DNA of 64,000 bases from Noviherbaspirillum autotrophicum. GTDB lineage: Bacteria; Pseudomonadota; Gammaproteobacteria; Burkholderiales; Burkholderiaceae_D. Positions 27,112-40,400 of the stretch are shown here, piece after piece. Location of the stretch: the NCBI RefSeq assembly GCF_000818395.1, contig NZ_JWJG01000028.1, forward strand, positions 5,038,615-5,102,614. Reading direction: 5' to 3'. Position 1 is the stretch's first letter, and the number at the start of each line of letters is the position of its first letter. A program made the translations under genes and the position numbers. The notes under the pieces are model-generated. The model worked only from the letters and a program-made list of their open reading frames with translations, was not told where the DNA came from and ran no database searches.

Positions 27112-27210
27112 GATCAGCTTTGCTGGCAAAGCGGCACCTTAGCGCAGGAAATGCGCCGAGGTAAAGGAGCATCGGGCGGCAGCCTGTTTTCACCACACAA
27201 GGAGGGCAGC

Positions 27211-27645
27211 ATGAATCAGGTATTGGGGATGTTTCAGCACATGGGCAACCAGGCGTTCAGCAAGGCGGTCACAGGCTTTGCGCCGTATTTTTCAACCATC
27301 GAGCCGACATTTACGGAACTGCGGCCAGGCTATGCGGAGGTCACTTTCGCCAACCGTCGCGAAGTCCATAACCACCTCGGCACGGTGCATGCGATTGCGC
27401 TGTGCAATGCCGCCGAGCTGGCGGCGGGCACCATGACGACGGTCTCGATCCCGGAAGGGCGGCAATGGATCCCGGTTGGCATGACGGTGCAATACCTGGC
27501 CAAGGCCAGGACCGACATGCGCGTGGTCGCCAACGGCGAAAGCGTGCAGTGGGACCGGACCGGCAATGTCGAGGTGCCGGTCGACGCATTCGACACGGAA
27601 GGCAAGCGCGTCTTCACCGCCGCCATTACGATGAATCTCAAGTAG
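27211..27645 (+). CDS. Hotdog-fold protein (DUF4442 / thioesterase-like)
   Basis: A 144-aa protein resembling hotdog-fold acyl-CoA thioesterase relatives of the DUF4442 type. It has the helix HNHLGTVHAIALCNAAELA, where the conserved His/Gly and acidic residue lie, followed by strands ending AAITMNLK. GGAGGG lies 5 nt before the ATG at 27211. It is first in an operon with a DUF1330 protein and an alpha/beta hydrolase under a TetR regulator, which fits acyl-group or lipid-linked catabolism. The substrate is not known. Confidence 0.7.
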   Translation: MNQVLGMFQHMGNQAFSKAVTGFAPYFSTIEPTFTELRPGYAEVTFANRREVHNHLGTVHAIALCNAAELAAGTMTTVSIPEGRQWIPVGMTVQYLAKARTDMRVVANGESVQWDRTGNVEVPVDAFDTEGKRVFTAAITMNLK

Positions 27646-27669
27646 TCGCTCTCGCCATCGGAGGCCCTC

Positions 27670-27996
27670 ATGCATCAGACGAAGTACTACGCTGTCGCCG
27701 AAATCGATATCGTCGATGCCGGCTGGATTCCGGATTACGTGCGGGAGGTAACGAGGCTGGTTGAACAGCATGGCGGGCGTTATCTCGCCCGCACGGCGGA
27801 TATCGAGAAAGTGGAAGGCGAGCGCAGCGCGCCCGGTATCTTCCTCATCATCGAATGGCCGTCGCGCGACGCGGCGATGACGTTCTACGAAAGCGATGCA
27901 TACCGGCCGTACCGCGAGAGCCGCTGGCAGGGGGCGCGAAGCGAATTCGCGCTCGTCGCCGGCGAAGATGCGGGCAAGGCAGCACGGATGGGCTAG
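27670..27996 (+). CDS. DUF1330 dimeric alpha-beta barrel protein
   Basis: A 108-aa protein of the DUF1330 type, a ferredoxin-like dimeric barrel fold. It shows YYAVAEIDIVDAGW near the start, then GGRYLARTADIEKVEGE and FLIIEWPSRDAAMTFYES, in the order typical of the family. The biochemical role of the family is not known. It follows the hotdog gene by 24 bp, and a GGAGGCCC site precedes the ATG. Confidence 0.85.
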   Translation: MHQTKYYAVAEIDIVDAGWIPDYVREVTRLVEQHGGRYLARTADIEKVEGERSAPGIFLIIEWPSRDAAMTFYESDAYRPYRESRWQGARSEFALVAGEDAGKAARMG

Positions 27997-28047
27997 GCGC
28001 CATCCACAGTTTGCCGGTCACCGATCAATTTTTATCTGGAGCTGACG

Positions 28048-28962
28048 ATGGAAGCGATCACCATCAACACCAAGGATGGCTACACGCTTGCCGCCAACAG
28101 GATTGCGCCGGCGGCTGCCGCCAAGGCAGTCATCGTGCTGCCGCCCGCCATGGGCGTGAAGCAGGATTTCTATTTTCCCTTCGCCCGCTTTCTCGCGCAG
28201 CAGGGCTTCGCAGTGCTGACCTTCGACTATCGCGGCATGGGCGCGTCGAGGCCGGCGCATCACTCGCGTTCGCTGCGCGGCTTTAAGGCTGATCTGTTCG
28301 ACTGGGCCGAACGCGACTACAACGCCGCACTGCGGTTCGCCAAGGCATGGCAGGGCGAGGCGCCGCTGCTGGTGGTCGGCCACTCGCTCGGCGGCCAGTT
28401 GCCGGGGCTGGTGCCGGACAACCATCTGATCGACGGCATCGTCACCGTCGCCTGCGGCAGCGGCTACTGGCGCGACAACGCGCTGCCGACAAAACGCGTC
28501 GTTTGGATCATGTGGCATTTCGCGGTGCCGCTATTTACCCGCCTGTGCGGCTATTTCCCGGGCAAGAAGCTGAGAATGGTCGGCGACTTGCCCAAGGGCG
28601 TGATTTATCAATGGTCGCGCTGGTGCCAGAGCGCGCACTATGTGATCGACGACGCGGGCAAGCCGATCCGCTCCGGCTACGAGCGGATCCGCGTGCCGAT
28701 GCTCGCGCTGAGTTTTACCGACGATGAAATGATGAGCCGGCGCAGCATCGACAGTCTGCTTAATTTCTACCGGAATGCGGGCGTCGAGCATCGCCGTATC
28801 GCGCCGCGGGACGTGAATGCGAAACGTATCGGCCACTTCGGGTTCTTCCGCCCGCAATTCCAGCCGACGCTGTGGAGTCAGGCAATGAATTGGATGGAGC
28901 AATGCATACAGCAGCGGGCGGCGCAGCCTCCGGCGCGGACTGTGGCAAACGGTAACGCATAG
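28048..28962 (+). CDS. Alpha/beta hydrolase
   Basis: A 304-aa alpha/beta-fold hydrolase with the nucleophile elbow VVGHSLGGQ (S113), the oxyanion region LPPAMGVKQDFYFPF, and LTFDYRGMGAS before it. An acidic residue near LSFTDDEMMS and a late His in KRIGHFGFF complete a plausible Ser-Asp-His triad. Family members hydrolyse esters or act as lipases. It is third in the TetR-controlled operon, 51 bp after the DUF1330 gene. The terminator at 29082-29118 follows. Confidence 0.85.
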   Translation: MEAITINTKDGYTLAANRIAPAAAAKAVIVLPPAMGVKQDFYFPFARFLAQQGFAVLTFDYRGMGASRPAHHSRSLRGFKADLFDWAERDYNAALRFAKAWQGEAPLLVVGHSLGGQLPGLVPDNHLIDGIVTVACGSGYWRDNALPTKRVVWIMWHFAVPLFTRLCGYFPGKKLRMVGDLPKGVIYQWSRWCQSAHYVIDDAGKPIRSGYERIRVPMLALSFTDDEMMSRRSIDSLLNFYRNAGVEHRRIAPRDVNAKRIGHFGFFRPQFQPTLWSQAMNWMEQCIQQRAAQPPARTVANGNA

Positions 28963-29081
28963 ACAGGGAACTGCCTCTGTAGCCCGGGGCAGCGTAACGA
29001 CTTCACGCACGCCAGCGCTGTCAGCAATGCGCCGGAAATAAGCCTTCGCCTCGCGCCCTTCCCCTTGCAATTGGCAATAAA

Positions 29082-29118
29082 AAACCGCTGCGCACCATCA
29101 GCGCGCAGCGGTTTCTTT
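29082..29118. terminator. Bidirectional terminator between the hydrolase operon and htpG
   Basis: AAACCGCTGCGC pairs with GCGCAGCGGTTT (29103-29114) around a 9-nt loop. A T-rich tail lies on each strand. It serves the convergent hydrolase operon and htpG. Confidence 0.9.
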
Positions 29119-29132
29119 CCGGAGCAATCGGC

Positions 29133-31046
<1,914 letters not shown>

Positions 31047-31083
31047 TTTTACCTCAAGAGTCGATGAACATAACGTTTTTGCC

Positions 31084-31112
31084 ATATTGGGGAGGTGTTG
31101 AAGGATTTCAAG
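31084..31112 (-). promoter_or_regulatory. Sigma-32 (heat-shock) promoter of htpG
   Basis: On the minus strand, CTTGAA (31107-31112) is followed after 14 bp by CCCCAATAT (31084-31092). This matches the sigma-32 pattern CTTGAA-N14-CCCCATNT. It ends 37 bp before the htpG start. Confidence 0.85.
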
Positions 31113-31342
31113 GCCCCGTTTCCCCACCTTTTCGGTATTCCTCCAACACTTCGATACAAATCTCCCGTCCGCTGACAATTTCGGGATACAAAAAACCGCG
31201 AACATTGTGCGCAGGCCAACAATCAAACGAACAGCCTCTATTCTCCACGGTAACTCCCGGGCGGAAGGGCAACCCGGCTCCGCAACGACCACACGGGACC
31301 GACCGCGGTCCTGCCAACGGCCGGCGCAAGGAATAATAATTA

Positions 31343-32629
31343 ATGAAATTGCAATCGGAAACGTCTCGCGAAGGTATGTTGCCTAAAGGCAGAAGTCACA
31401 AATCCCTGATCGGCGTGATTGTCGCGCTGCTGGCACTGGCGGCGCTGGGTGGGCTGGCCTGGTACCTGACGCATCGCCCGGCCGACGGCCCGGCAGGGCC
31501 AGGCCCAGGCGCGGGCCGCCGCGGCGGGCCGCCGGCCAGCACGGTCGGCGTGGCGGCAGCCGAACGCGCCGGCCTGCCGGTGATCGTCGAGGCGCTCGGC
31601 ACGGTGACCGCGACCGCCAACGCGATTGTGCGCGCCAAGGTGTCCGGCGAGCTCAAGCAGATTCATTTCCACGAAGGGCAGATGGTGAAGGCCGGCGAGC
31701 TGCTGGCGACCATCGATCCGCGCCAGTTCGAGATGGCGCTGATGCAGGCCAGCGGGCAGCTCCGGCGCGACCAGGCGCAGCTCGAGAATGCGAAACAGAC
31801 GCTGGCGCGCTACCGCACCTTGCTGGCGCAGGATTCGATCGCGCGCCAGGACGTGGATGTGCAGGCGGCGCTGGTCAGGCAGCTGGAAGGCACGGTGATG
31901 ACCGACCACGCCGCCGAAGGCACGGCGCGCCTGAATCTCGGCTATACCCGCGTGACCGCGCCGATTGCGGGGCGCATCGGCCTGCGCAGCGCGGACCTCG
32001 GCAACGTCGTCGGCCCGAGCGACGCCAACGGCATTGCCGCCATTACCCAGACCGAGCCGATCGATGTCGAATTCGCGGTGCCGCAGGACCGCATCGTCGA
32101 ACTGCGGCGCCGCATCAACGAGGGCGCCACGCTGCCGGTGAGCGCACTCGACCGCACCCGCACCGAAGTGCTCGATACCGGCAGCTTCCTGGCGATGGAC
32201 AACCAGGTGGACGTCCAGACCGGCACGGTGAAGGCCAAGGCGCGCTTTGCCAACAGCCAGCATGTGTTGTTTCCCAGCCAGTTCGTCAACGTGCGCCTGC
32301 TGCTGCGCACCGTGGAAGACGCCATCGTGGTGCCGGTAGCCGCCGTGCGCCACGGCAGCAGCGGCGATTTCGTCTACGTGTTGAATCCGGCGCAGCACAC
32401 CGTGGTGCTGCGGCCGGTCACGCGGGGCTTGCTGGCGGGCGACAAGGTGCAGATCGCCTCGGGCCTGGCCGCCGGCGAGCAGGTGATCACAGAAGGCGCC
32501 GACCGCTTGAAGGACGGGGCGCGCGTGAACCTGCCGGGCGAGCGGCGCCAGAGCGGGCGCGCGCAGGACGGATCAGGGCAGACGCCGGCGAACGAACGCC
32601 GCCGCCGTCGCGAAGCGGCCGGGCAATGA
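31343..32629 (+). CDS. mdtA: RND efflux membrane fusion protein, MdtA/MuxA type
   Basis: A 428-aa periplasmic adaptor subunit. An N-terminal membrane anchor (about 22-42, [18 protein letters not shown]) is followed by a Gly/Pro-rich spacer. The lipoyl-like half-motifs are [20 protein letters not shown] and a later [14 protein letters not shown], flanking a short helical hairpin. A beta-barrel and a Gly/Arg-rich tail follow. It starts the tripartite efflux operon and links the two RND pumps with the outer-membrane factor. AAGGAA precedes the ATG. Confidence 0.92.
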   Translation: MKLQSETSREGMLPKGRSHKSLIGVIVALLALAALGGLAWYLTHRPADGPAGPGPGAGRRGGPPASTVGVAAAERAGLPVIVEALGTVTATANAIVRAKVSGELKQIHFHEGQMVKAGELLATIDPRQFEMALMQASGQLRRDQAQLENAKQTLARYRTLLAQDSIARQDVDVQAALVRQLEGTVMTDHAAEGTARLNLGYTRVTAPIAGRIGLRSADLGNVVGPSDANGIAAITQTEPIDVEFAVPQDRIVELRRRINEGATLPVSALDRTRTEVLDTGSFLAMDNQVDVQTGTVKAKARFANSQHVLFPSQFVNVRLLLRTVEDAIVVPVAAVRHGSSGDFVYVLNPAQHTVVLRPVTRGLLAGDKVQIASGLAAGEQVITEGADRLKDGARVNLPGERRQSGRAQDGSGQTPANERRRRREAAGQ

Positions 32630-32666
32630 ACGGCTTTCTGCGCCGCCCGTATTCATTCAGGAAATC

Positions 32667-35600
32667 ATGAGCCCGTCCCGTCCTTTCATCCTGCGGCCGG
32701 TGGCAACCTCGCTGCTGATGCTGGCAATCGTCCTGGCCGGCATCATCGGCTTCAAGTTCCTGCCGCTGTCGGCGCTGCCGCAAGTCGATTTTCCGACCAT
32801 CCAGGTGCAGACGCTGTACCCGGGCGGCAGCCCGGAAGTCATGAGCCGCACCGTCACCGCGCCGCTGGAACGCCAGTTCGGCCAGATGTCCGGGCTGCAG
32901 CGCATGAGTTCCGCCAGCGCCGCCGGCGTCTCCATCGTCACGCTGCAGTTCGGCCTCGGCCAGACGCTGGACGTGGCGGAGCAGGAAGTGCAGGCCGCCA
33001 TCAATGCCGCCGCCACCCTGATGCCGGCCGACCTGCCGGCGCCGCCCGTGTATGCCAAGGTCAATCCGGCCGACGCGCCGGTGCTGACGCTGGCGATCAC
33101 GTCCGACACGCTGCCGCTGACCGAGGTGCAAAACATCGTCAACACCCGGCTCGCGCTGAAGATCAGCCAGGTGCCCGGCGTCGGGCTGGTCACGCTGTCC
33201 GGCGGCCAGCGCCCGGCGGTGCGCATCCAGGCCGATACCCAATTGCTCGGTTCGTACGGGCTCGGCCTGGACACGCTGCGCACGGCGATTGCGGCAGCCA
33301 ATACCAACAGCGCCAAGGGCAGCATCGACGGCCCGACGCGCTCCTTTTCCATCAATGCCAACGACCAGCTGCTCACCGCCGAGGATTACAAGAACCTGAT
33401 TGTCGCCTACCGCAACGGCGCGCCGGTAAGGCTGTCGAACGTGGCGCAAGTGGTCGACAGCGCGGAAAACGTGCGGCTTGCGGCCTGGTCCGGGCTGAAG
33501 CCGGCGATCATCCTGAACGTGCAGCGCCAGCCGGGCGCGAACGTGATTGCGACGGTCGACGCGATCAAGGCGCGCCTGCCGGAATTGCAGGCCGCTCTGC
33601 CGGGGGCGCTGCATGTCGACGTGCTCAGCGACCGCACCGCCGGCATCCGCGCCTCGGTCGAGCATGTTGAGATCGAGCTGGTGCTGGCGGTGCTGCTGGT
33701 GGTGCTGGTGATCTTCGCCTTCCTGCACGATTTGCGCGCCACGGTGATCGCCAGTCTCGCGGTGCCGATCTCGCTGATCGGCGCCTGCGGCGTGATGTAC
33801 TTGCTCGGTTACAGCCTGAACAACCTGAGCCTGATGGCGCTGACGATCGCGACCGGCTTCGTGGTCGACGATGCGATCGTGATGATCGAAAACATCTCGC
33901 GCTACATCGAGCAGGGAGAGCGGCCGATGGAAGCGGCACTGAAGGGCGCGGCCCAGATCGGCTTCACCATCATTTCGCTCACGGTGTCGCTGATCGCGGT
34001 CTTGATTCCCCTCCTGTTCATGGGCGACGTGGTGGGGCGGCTGTTCCGCGAGTTTGCGGTGACGCTCGCGATCACCATCCTGATTTCCGCCGTGGTGTCG
34101 CTGACGCTGGTGCCGATGATGTCGGCGCGCTGGCATTCCGCGCCGCAAGGCGGGCGGTACGGCTTCGGCGCGCGCATGCAGAGCGCGTTCGACCGCGTGA
34201 TCCATCGCTACGACCTCGCGCTGCAATGGGTGCTGGAGCGCCAGCCGCTCACGCTGCTGGTGGCGGTCGCGACGCTGGCGCTCACCGTTCTGCTGTACAT
34301 CCTGATCCCGAAGGGCCTGTTTCCGGTGCAGGACACAGGCCAGCTGCAGGCGCGGGTGGAAGCGGCCGAATCGGTGTCGTTCGAGCGCATGGCGCAGCTG
34401 CAGCAGCAAGCCGCCGGCGCGATCCTGGAAGACCCGGATGTCGCCTCGCTCAGTTCGCTGGTCGGCGTCGATGCCGCCAGCAACGCCATGCTGCATACCG
34501 GCAGCATGCTGATCAACCTGAAGCCGGGCAGAAGCAACAGCCAGCAGCAAACCATGGAGCGCCTGCGCGAGCGCGTCGCGCAGGTGGCCGGCCTCAAGCT
34601 GTACCTGCAGCCGACGCAGGACCTGACGATCGACGCCGAAACTGGCCCGACGCAGTACCGCGTCTCGCTCGAAGGCGCCGACAATGCCACCGTGGTGCAG
34701 TGGGCCACGCGCCTGGCGCAGCGCATGCAGGCGTCGGGCGAACTGCGCAACGTGGTGTCGGACGCGGGAGCGGCCGGCGTGGCCGCCTTCGTCAACATCG
34801 ACCGCGACACCGCCGCGCGCCTGTCGGTGTCGGCGGCGTCGATCGACGACGCTCTCTACAGCGCCTTCGGCCAGCGCATCATCTCGACCATCTTCACCCA
34901 GACCAACCAGTACCGCGTGATCCTGGAAGCGCGGCCCGACATGGCCACGCCCGATGCGCTCGGCCTGCTGCCGCTGCGTACCGGTTCCGGCAAGACCACG
35001 CCGCTATCGGCTCTTGCCAATATCCGGGAGCAGCCGGCGCCCTTGCAGATCACCCATGTGGCGCAATACCCGGCTACCACCATCGGTTTCGATCCCGCTT
35101 CCGGCGTGGCGCTGGGCAATGCGGTCGACGCCATCCGCCAGGCGGCGAAAGACGTCGGCCTGCCGCCGGCGGTCAGCCTGACCTTCCTCGGCGCGGCCGG
35201 CGCCTACCAGGCGTCGCTGTCCAACCAGCTGTGGCTGATCCTGGCCGCGGTGGTGTGCGTGTACATCGTGCTCGGCGTGCTGTACGAGAGCTACATCCAC
35301 CCGCTCACGATCCTGTCGACGCTGCCGTCGGCCGGCGTGGGCGCGCTGCTGGCGCTAATGATCAGCGGGCACGACCTGGGCGTGATCGGCATCATCGGCA
35401 TCATCCTCCTTATCGGCATCGTGAAGAAGAACGCGATCATGATGATCGACTTCGCCATCGACGCCGAGCGCAACGAGGGCAAGCCGCCGCGCGAGGCGAT
35501 CCGTCAGGCTGCGCTGCTGCGTTTCAGGCCGATCCTGATGACGACGCTGGCCGCGCTGTTCGCCGCCTTGCCATTAATGTTCGGCTGGGGCGAGGGGGCG

Positions 35601-35753
35601 GAGCTGCGCCGTCCGCTCGGCCTGGCGATCTTCGGCGGCCTGATCGTGAGCCAGCTGCTCACGCTGTTCACCACGCCGGTGATCTATCTCGCATTCGACC
35701 GGCTCGGCCAGCGCTGGTCAGGCCGGCGCGCCGCCGCCGGGAGCGCGCAATGA
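32667..35753 (+). CDS. mdtB: RND efflux pump subunit MdtB/MuxB
   Basis: A 1028-aa inner-membrane resistance-nodulation-division transporter with about 12 membrane helices and two large periplasmic loops. The N-terminus ([19 protein letters not shown]) and [20 protein letters not shown] match MdtB. The proton-relay region [13 protein letters not shown] has the paired aspartates. MdtB and MdtC work as a heteromultimer, and here both are encoded together. The MdtC-type gene starts in a 4-bp ATGA overlap with its stop. Confidence 0.95.
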   Translation: MSPSRPFILRPVATSLLMLAIVLAGIIGFKFLPLSALPQVDFPTIQVQTLYPGGSPEVMSRTVTAPLERQFGQMSGLQRMSSASAAGVSIVTLQFGLGQTLDVAEQEVQAAINAAATLMPADLPAPPVYAKVNPADAPVLTLAITSDTLPLTEVQNIVNTRLALKISQVPGVGLVTLSGGQRPAVRIQADTQLLGSYGLGLDTLRTAIAAANTNSAKGSIDGPTRSFSINANDQLLTAEDYKNLIVAYRNGAPVRLSNVAQVVDSAENVRLAAWSGLKPAIILNVQRQPGANVIATVDAIKARLPELQAALPGALHVDVLSDRTAGIRASVEHVEIELVLAVLLVVLVIFAFLHDLRATVIASLAVPISLIGACGVMYLLGYSLNNLSLMALTIATGFVVDDAIVMIENISRYIEQGERPMEAALKGAAQIGFTIISLTVSLIAVLIPLLFMGDVVGRLFREFAVTLAITILISAVVSLTLVPMMSARWHSAPQGGRYGFGARMQSAFDRVIHRYDLALQWVLERQPLTLLVAVATLALTVLLYILIPKGLFPVQDTGQLQARVEAAESVSFERMAQLQQQAAGAILEDPDVASLSSLVGVDAASNAMLHTGSMLINLKPGRSNSQQQTMERLRERVAQVAGLKLYLQPTQDLTIDAETGPTQYRVSLEGADNATVVQWATRLAQRMQASGELRNVVSDAGAAGVAAFVNIDRDTAARLSVSAASIDDALYSAFGQRIISTIFTQTNQYRVILEARPDMATPDALGLLPLRTGSGKTTPLSALANIREQPAPLQITHVAQYPATTIGFDPASGVALGNAVDAIRQAAKDVGLPPAVSLTFLGAAGAYQASLSNQLWLILAAVVCVYIVLGVLYESYIHPLTILSTLPSAGVGALLALMISGHDLGVIGIIGIILLIGIVKKNAIMMIDFAIDAERNEGKPPREAIRQAALLRFRPILMTTLAALFAALPLMFGWGEGAELRRPLGLAIFGGLIVSQLLTLFTTPVIYLAFDRLGQRWSGRRAAAGSAQ

Positions 35754-38700
35754 ACCTGTCCGCGCCCTTCGTGCGGCGGCCGGTCGCCACCGTGCTGCTG
35801 ACCATCGGCCTGGCGCTTGCCGGCATCGCGGCCTTTTTCGTGCTGCCGGTGTCGCCGCTGCCGCAAGTCGATTTCCCGGCCATCTCGGTCAGCGCCAACG
35901 TTCCCGGCGCCAGCCCGGAGACCATGGCCACCAGCGTCGCCACGCCGCTGGAGCGGCGGCTCGGGATCATCGCCGGCGTCAATGAAATGACGTCTTCCAG
36001 CGGCAACGGCTCGACCCGCATCAACCTGCAGTTCGACCTCAGCCGCAAGATCGACTCCGCCGCGCGCGAAGTGCAGGCCGCCATCAACGCGGCACGCGCC
36101 GACCTGCCTGCCACGCTGCGCGGCAATCCGACCTACCGCAAGATCAATCCGTCGGACGCGCCGGTGCTGATCCTGGCGCTGACATCGCCGACCCGTTCCC
36201 CCGGCCAGGTCTATGAGGAAGTGGCGAACCTGGTGCAGCAGAAGCTGGCCCAGGTGCAGGGCGTCGGGGATGTGGAACTGGGCGGCGGCTCGCTGCCGGC
36301 GGTGCGGGTCGAGCTGCTGCCGTTCGCGCTCAGCCGCAACGGCATCAGCATGGAAGACGTGCGCGCGGCGATCCAGGCAGCCAGCGCCGACCGGCCCAAG
36401 GGCGCGGTCGAAGGCGAGGGACGGCGCCTGCAGATTTACACCAAGGCCGGCGCCGGCCGCAGCCGGCCCACGGCGGCCGATTACCGCAACCTGGTGGTGG
36501 CCTGGCGCAACGGCGCCGGAGTGCGGCTGGGCGATGTCGCGCAAGTCGTCGACAGCGTCGAGGACACGCACACGCTCGGCCTGTTCAACGGCCAGCCGGC
36601 GGTGATCGTGCTGATCACCCGCCAGCCGGGCGCCAACGTGATCGAGACCGTGGACCGCGTGCGCGCGCTGCTGCCCGCGCTGCAGGCGCAGCTGCCGGCC
36701 GACGTGCGGCTGCAGGTGGCGTCGGACCGCACCAATTCGATCCGCGCGTCGCTCCACGAAATCGAGCTCACGCTGGTGATCGCGCTGGCGCTGGTGGTGC
36801 TGGTCGTGAGTGCCTTCCTGCGCAGCGCGCGCGCCACGCTCATTCCGGCGGTGGCGACCGTGGTCTCGCTGCTCGGCACCTTCGGCATCATGTACCTGCT
36901 GGGGTTCAGCCTGAACAACCTGAGCCTGATGGCGCTGACGGTGGCCACCGGCTTCGTGGTGGACGACGCGATCGTGGTGCTGGAGAACACCAGCCGGCAC
37001 ATCGAAGCCGGCATGGACCGCTTCCGCGCGGCGCTGCTGGGCGCGCGCGAGGTCGGCTTCACCGTGCTGTCGATCAGCCTGTCGCTGGTGGCGGTGTTCA
37101 TCCCGCTCTTGTTCATGGGCGGCCAGGTGGGGCGGCTGTTTCGCGAATTCGCGGTGACGCTGTCGGCCGCGGTCATGATTTCGATGGTCATTTCGCTGAC
37201 CACCACGCCGATGATGTGCGCGTGGCTGCTCAAGCCCGGCGCGAATGCGCGTGCGCCGGGCAGGGTGGCGCGCTTCTTCGAGCGCGGCTTTGACCATATG
37301 CTGCGCACGTACGGGCGCAGCCTGGACTGGGCGCTGCGCCACCGCTGGCTGATCATGCTGATCCTGGCTGCGGTGGTCGGCCTCAACGTCTACCTGTTCA
37401 TCGCCGCGCCCAAGGGCTTCTTCCCGCAGCAGGATACCGGCCAGCTCAACGGCGGCCTGCGCGCCGACGAGAGCATTTCCTTCCAGGCGATGCAGGGCAA
37501 GCTGCGCCAGCTGGTCGATGTCATCCGGCGCGATCCGGCCGTCGAGACGGTGGTCGGATTTACGGGCGGTGCGCGCGCCGGCGGCGGCTTCGTGTTCGTC
37601 AACCTCAAACCCGTGTCCGAGCGCAAGGACAGCGGACAGGCGGTGATCTCGCGGCTGCGCCCGCAACTGGCGCGCATCAGCGGCGTGAGCCTGTTCCTGA
37701 ACCCGGTGCAGGACGTGCGCATGGGCGGCCGACAGAGCACGGCAACCTACCAGTACACGCTCAAGAGCGACAACAGCGCCGATCTCAAGCGCTGGGCGGC
37801 GCGCCTGGCCGACGCCATGAAGCGCCAGCCGGCCCTGACCGATGTCGACACCGACCAGCAGGAAAACGGCGTCGAGACGTTCGTCGACGTCGACCGCGAC
37901 AGCGCCGCGCGGCTTGGCGTCACCATGCGCGATGTCGACAATGCGCTGTACAACGGATTCGGCCAGCGCCAGGTGGCGACCATCTATGACGAGCTGAACC
38001 AGTACCACGTGATCATGGAAATTGATCAGGAATACGCGCGCAGCACGCAGGCGCTGAGCGATATCTACGTTCCGGCCAGCGGCAATGCGCAAAGCGCGAC
38101 GGCCAGTACCAGCGGAACCAGTGGTGCCGCGGCCGGTGCCACGCAGGTCATCAACCCCGCGCTGCGCGACCAGGCAAGCGGCCAGGCGATCAGCACGGTG
38201 CCGGCCACCATGGTGCCGTTGGCCGCGTTCGCCCGCTTCGCCGAACGGGCCACGCCTGCCTCGGTCAGCCACCAGGATGCCGAACTGGCGACCACCGTGT
38301 CCTTTAATCTGGCTGATGGGCGCAACTTGGGCGATGCGCAGGCGTCGATCGCCCAGGCCGAGGCCGACATCGGCATGCCGGCCAACGTGCGCGGCAGCTT
38401 CCAGGGCACCGCCCGCAGCTACCAGGAGTCGCAGTCGCAGCAGCCGCTGCTGATCGCGGCGGCGCTGGTGGTGATCTACATCGTGCTCGGCATCCTGTAC
38501 GAAAGCCTGGTGCATCCGGTGACGGTGCTGTCGACGCTGCCGTCGGCCGGCGTGGGAGCGGTGCTGGCGCTGCTGATGTTCAGGATGGAGTTTTCCATCA
38601 TCGCGCTGATCGGCGTGTTCCTGCTGATCGGGATCGTGAAGAAGAACGCGATCCTGATCATCGACTTCGCCCTCGATGCCGAACGCGCGCGCGGACTGTC

Positions 38701-38995
38701 GCCGCTGGAGGCGGTGCGCCAGGCCTGCCTGCTGCGCTTCCGGCCGATCCTGATGACGACGCTGGCCGCCGCGCTGGGCGCGCTGCCGCTGGCGATCGGC
38801 TTCGGCGAAGGCGCCGAACTGCGCCGCCCGCTCGGCGTGGCGATCATCGGCGGGCTGGTCGCTTCCCAGCTGCTCACGCTGCTGACCACCCCGGTCGTCT
38901 ACCTGCTGCTCGACAAGCTGCGGCGACGCGGCACCTCCGAACGCCATCTGGCCCACATCGAGGTCGAGCGTGCGCCGGGTACGGAACCCATCTGA
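35750..38995 (+). CDS. mdtC: RND efflux pump subunit MdtC/MuxC
   Basis: A 1081-aa RND transporter, second subunit of the heteromeric pump. The N-terminus ([19 protein letters not shown]) with [20 protein letters not shown] is MdtC-like, and [13 protein letters not shown] is the proton-relay helix. A Ser/Thr/Gly-rich insert (about residues 780-805; [19 protein letters not shown]) appears in the second periplasmic loop and makes the protein longer than E. coli MdtC. The same frame is open far upstream through mdtB, but ATG 35750 is the natural start because of the 4-bp overlap and the family N-terminus. Confidence 0.95.
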   Translation: MNLSAPFVRRPVATVLLTIGLALAGIAAFFVLPVSPLPQVDFPAISVSANVPGASPETMATSVATPLERRLGIIAGVNEMTSSSGNGSTRINLQFDLSRKIDSAAREVQAAINAARADLPATLRGNPTYRKINPSDAPVLILALTSPTRSPGQVYEEVANLVQQKLAQVQGVGDVELGGGSLPAVRVELLPFALSRNGISMEDVRAAIQAASADRPKGAVEGEGRRLQIYTKAGAGRSRPTAADYRNLVVAWRNGAGVRLGDVAQVVDSVEDTHTLGLFNGQPAVIVLITRQPGANVIETVDRVRALLPALQAQLPADVRLQVASDRTNSIRASLHEIELTLVIALALVVLVVSAFLRSARATLIPAVATVVSLLGTFGIMYLLGFSLNNLSLMALTVATGFVVDDAIVVLENTSRHIEAGMDRFRAALLGAREVGFTVLSISLSLVAVFIPLLFMGGQVGRLFREFAVTLSAAVMISMVISLTTTPMMCAWLLKPGANARAPGRVARFFERGFDHMLRTYGRSLDWALRHRWLIMLILAAVVGLNVYLFIAAPKGFFPQQDTGQLNGGLRADESISFQAMQGKLRQLVDVIRRDPAVETVVGFTGGARAGGGFVFVNLKPVSERKDSGQAVISRLRPQLARISGVSLFLNPVQDVRMGGRQSTATYQYTLKSDNSADLKRWAARLADAMKRQPALTDVDTDQQENGVETFVDVDRDSAARLGVTMRDVDNALYNGFGQRQVATIYDELNQYHVIMEIDQEYARSTQALSDIYVPASGNAQSATASTSGTSGAAAGATQVINPALRDQASGQAISTVPATMVPLAAFARFAERATPASVSHQDAELATTVSFNLADGRNLGDAQASIAQAEADIGMPANVRGSFQGTARSYQESQSQQPLLIAAALVVIYIVLGILYESLVHPVTVLSTLPSAGVGAVLALLMFRMEFSIIALIGVFLLIGIVKKNAILIIDFALDAERARGLSPLEAVRQACLLRFRPILMTTLAAALGALPLAIGFGEGAELRRPLGVAIIGGLVASQLLTLLTTPVVYLLLDKLRRRGTSERHLAHIEVERAPGTEPI

Positions 38996-38996
38996 C

Positions 38997-40391
38997 ATGA
39001 AGACATCCATGCGTCATTTATCTCTTTCACTGCTGGCCCTGTTCCTGGGCGGCTGCGCCCTGAGTCCGGTGTACGAGCGCCCGGCCACGCCGCAGCCGGC
39101 GGCATTCAAGGAAGCGCAGGGCTGGGTGCCGGCCGTGCCGGCCGACGCGCTCGAGCGCGGCCCATGGTGGGGCCTGTTCGACGATCCCGTGCTGAACCGG
39201 CTGGAAGCTGCCGTCGAAGTATCGAACCAGAATATCGCCGTCGCCACCGCCGCCTACGCGCAGGCGCGCGCGCTGGTGCAGCAGCAGCGCGCTTCCCTGT
39301 TCCCGGTGGTGTCGCTCGACGGCAGCGCGAAACGTTCCGGGGGCGGCACGACGACCGGTGCCAGCCGCAACAGCGTGCAGCTGAACATAGGCGCGAGCTG
39401 GGAGCCCGACGTCTGGGGCCGGCTGCGCGGCGCCGTCGACAGCGCCGGCGCCAGTGCCCAGGCCAGCGCCGCCGACCTGGCTTCGGCCACCTTGGCGGCG
39501 CAGGGCGAGCTGGCGGCGAACTATTTTTCATTGCGCCAGGCCGACGCGCAGGCGGCGCTGCTGCGCGACACGATCGCCGGCTACGACCGCGCTCTGCAGA
39601 TCGCCCGCAATCGCTACGCGGTCGGCGTCGCCACCAAGACCGACGTGCTGCAGGCCGAAACGCAGCTGGCCAACGCGCGCGCCGATGAAGCGGGGCTGGC
39701 GCGCCAGCGCGCGCAGCTCGAACATGCGATTGCGGTCCTGCTCGGCAAGGCGCCGGCGGAATTCGCGCTCGCCCCCGCGCCCTGGTCGGCGACCGTGCCG
39801 CAGGTTCCGGTCGGCGTGCCGTCGACGCTGCTGCAGCGGCGGCCCGACATCGCCGCGGCCGAGCGGCGCGTGGCTGCCGCTAACGAGCAGATCGGCATTG
39901 CGCGCGCGGCTTATTTCCCCAGTCTCGGATTGAATGCGGCCTACGGCTCGTCCGGCACGCGCGTGGCGGACCTGTTCGGCGCGGCCGGCAGCCTGTGGTC
40001 GCTCGGCCTGTCGGCCACGCAGACGCTGTTCAACGCCGGTGCCACCGGCGCGCGGGTGGACCAGGCGCGCGCCGCGCGCGAGCAGGCGGTGGCGCGTTAC
40101 CGGCAGACGGTGCTGACCGCGTTCCAGGATGTCGAGGACCAGCTGGCGGCAGCGCAGGTTTTGGCGCGCCAGCAAGCATTGCGACAGCAGGCGTCACAGG
40201 CAGCCGACGAGGCCGAGGCGCTGATGCTCAACCGCTACCGGGCAGGGCAGGTGAGTTTTTCCGAGGTCGTCAGCGCACAGGCAAGCGCGCTCAGCGCGCG
40301 GCGCGCCCTGGTGCAGGCGCAGGCCGACCGGCAGACGGCGGCGATTGCGCTGATCCAGGCGCTCGGAGGCGGGTGGCACGAGCGCCCGTGA
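38997..40391 (+). CDS. RND efflux outer-membrane factor lipoprotein (NodT/OprM family)
   Basis: A 464-aa TolC-like outer-membrane channel. It has the lipoprotein signal LALFLGGC with Cys at about residue 19, then a conserved region SPVYERPATP. Two internally repeated helical halves include QNIAVATAAYAQARALVQQQ and QADRQTAAIALIQALGGGW. It starts one base after the mdtC stop, at the end of the operon. It provides the exit duct for MdtABC. There is no intrinsic terminator in the 9 bp before the convergent MocR gene ends. Confidence 0.92.
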   Translation: MKTSMRHLSLSLLALFLGGCALSPVYERPATPQPAAFKEAQGWVPAVPADALERGPWWGLFDDPVLNRLEAAVEVSNQNIAVATAAYAQARALVQQQRASLFPVVSLDGSAKRSGGGTTTGASRNSVQLNIGASWEPDVWGRLRGAVDSAGASAQASAADLASATLAAQGELAANYFSLRQADAQAALLRDTIAGYDRALQIARNRYAVGVATKTDVLQAETQLANARADEAGLARQRAQLEHAIAVLLGKAPAEFALAPAPWSATVPQVPVGVPSTLLQRRPDIAAAERRVAAANEQIGIARAAYFPSLGLNAAYGSSGTRVADLFGAAGSLWSLGLSATQTLFNAGATGARVDQARAAREQAVARYRQTVLTAFQDVEDQLAAAQVLARQQALRQQASQAADEAEALMLNRYRAGQVSFSEVVSAQASALSARRALVQAQADRQTAAIALIQALGGGWHERP

Positions 40392-40400
40392 CGTAGTGCT

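Noticed and set aside
34226..38995. A 1589-codon frame that would extend the MdtC-type gene upstream
   Set aside because: The first third lies in the middle of mdtB in another frame and has low-complexity Arg/Ala-rich sequence. The natural start is the ATGA overlap at 35750.
35684..39010. A 1108-codon open frame on the minus strand opposite the MdtC-type gene
   Set aside because: It is a shadow of the high-GC RND gene: its translation is rich in His, Arg, Asp and Gln, has no domain, and the plus-strand gene has full family motifs.
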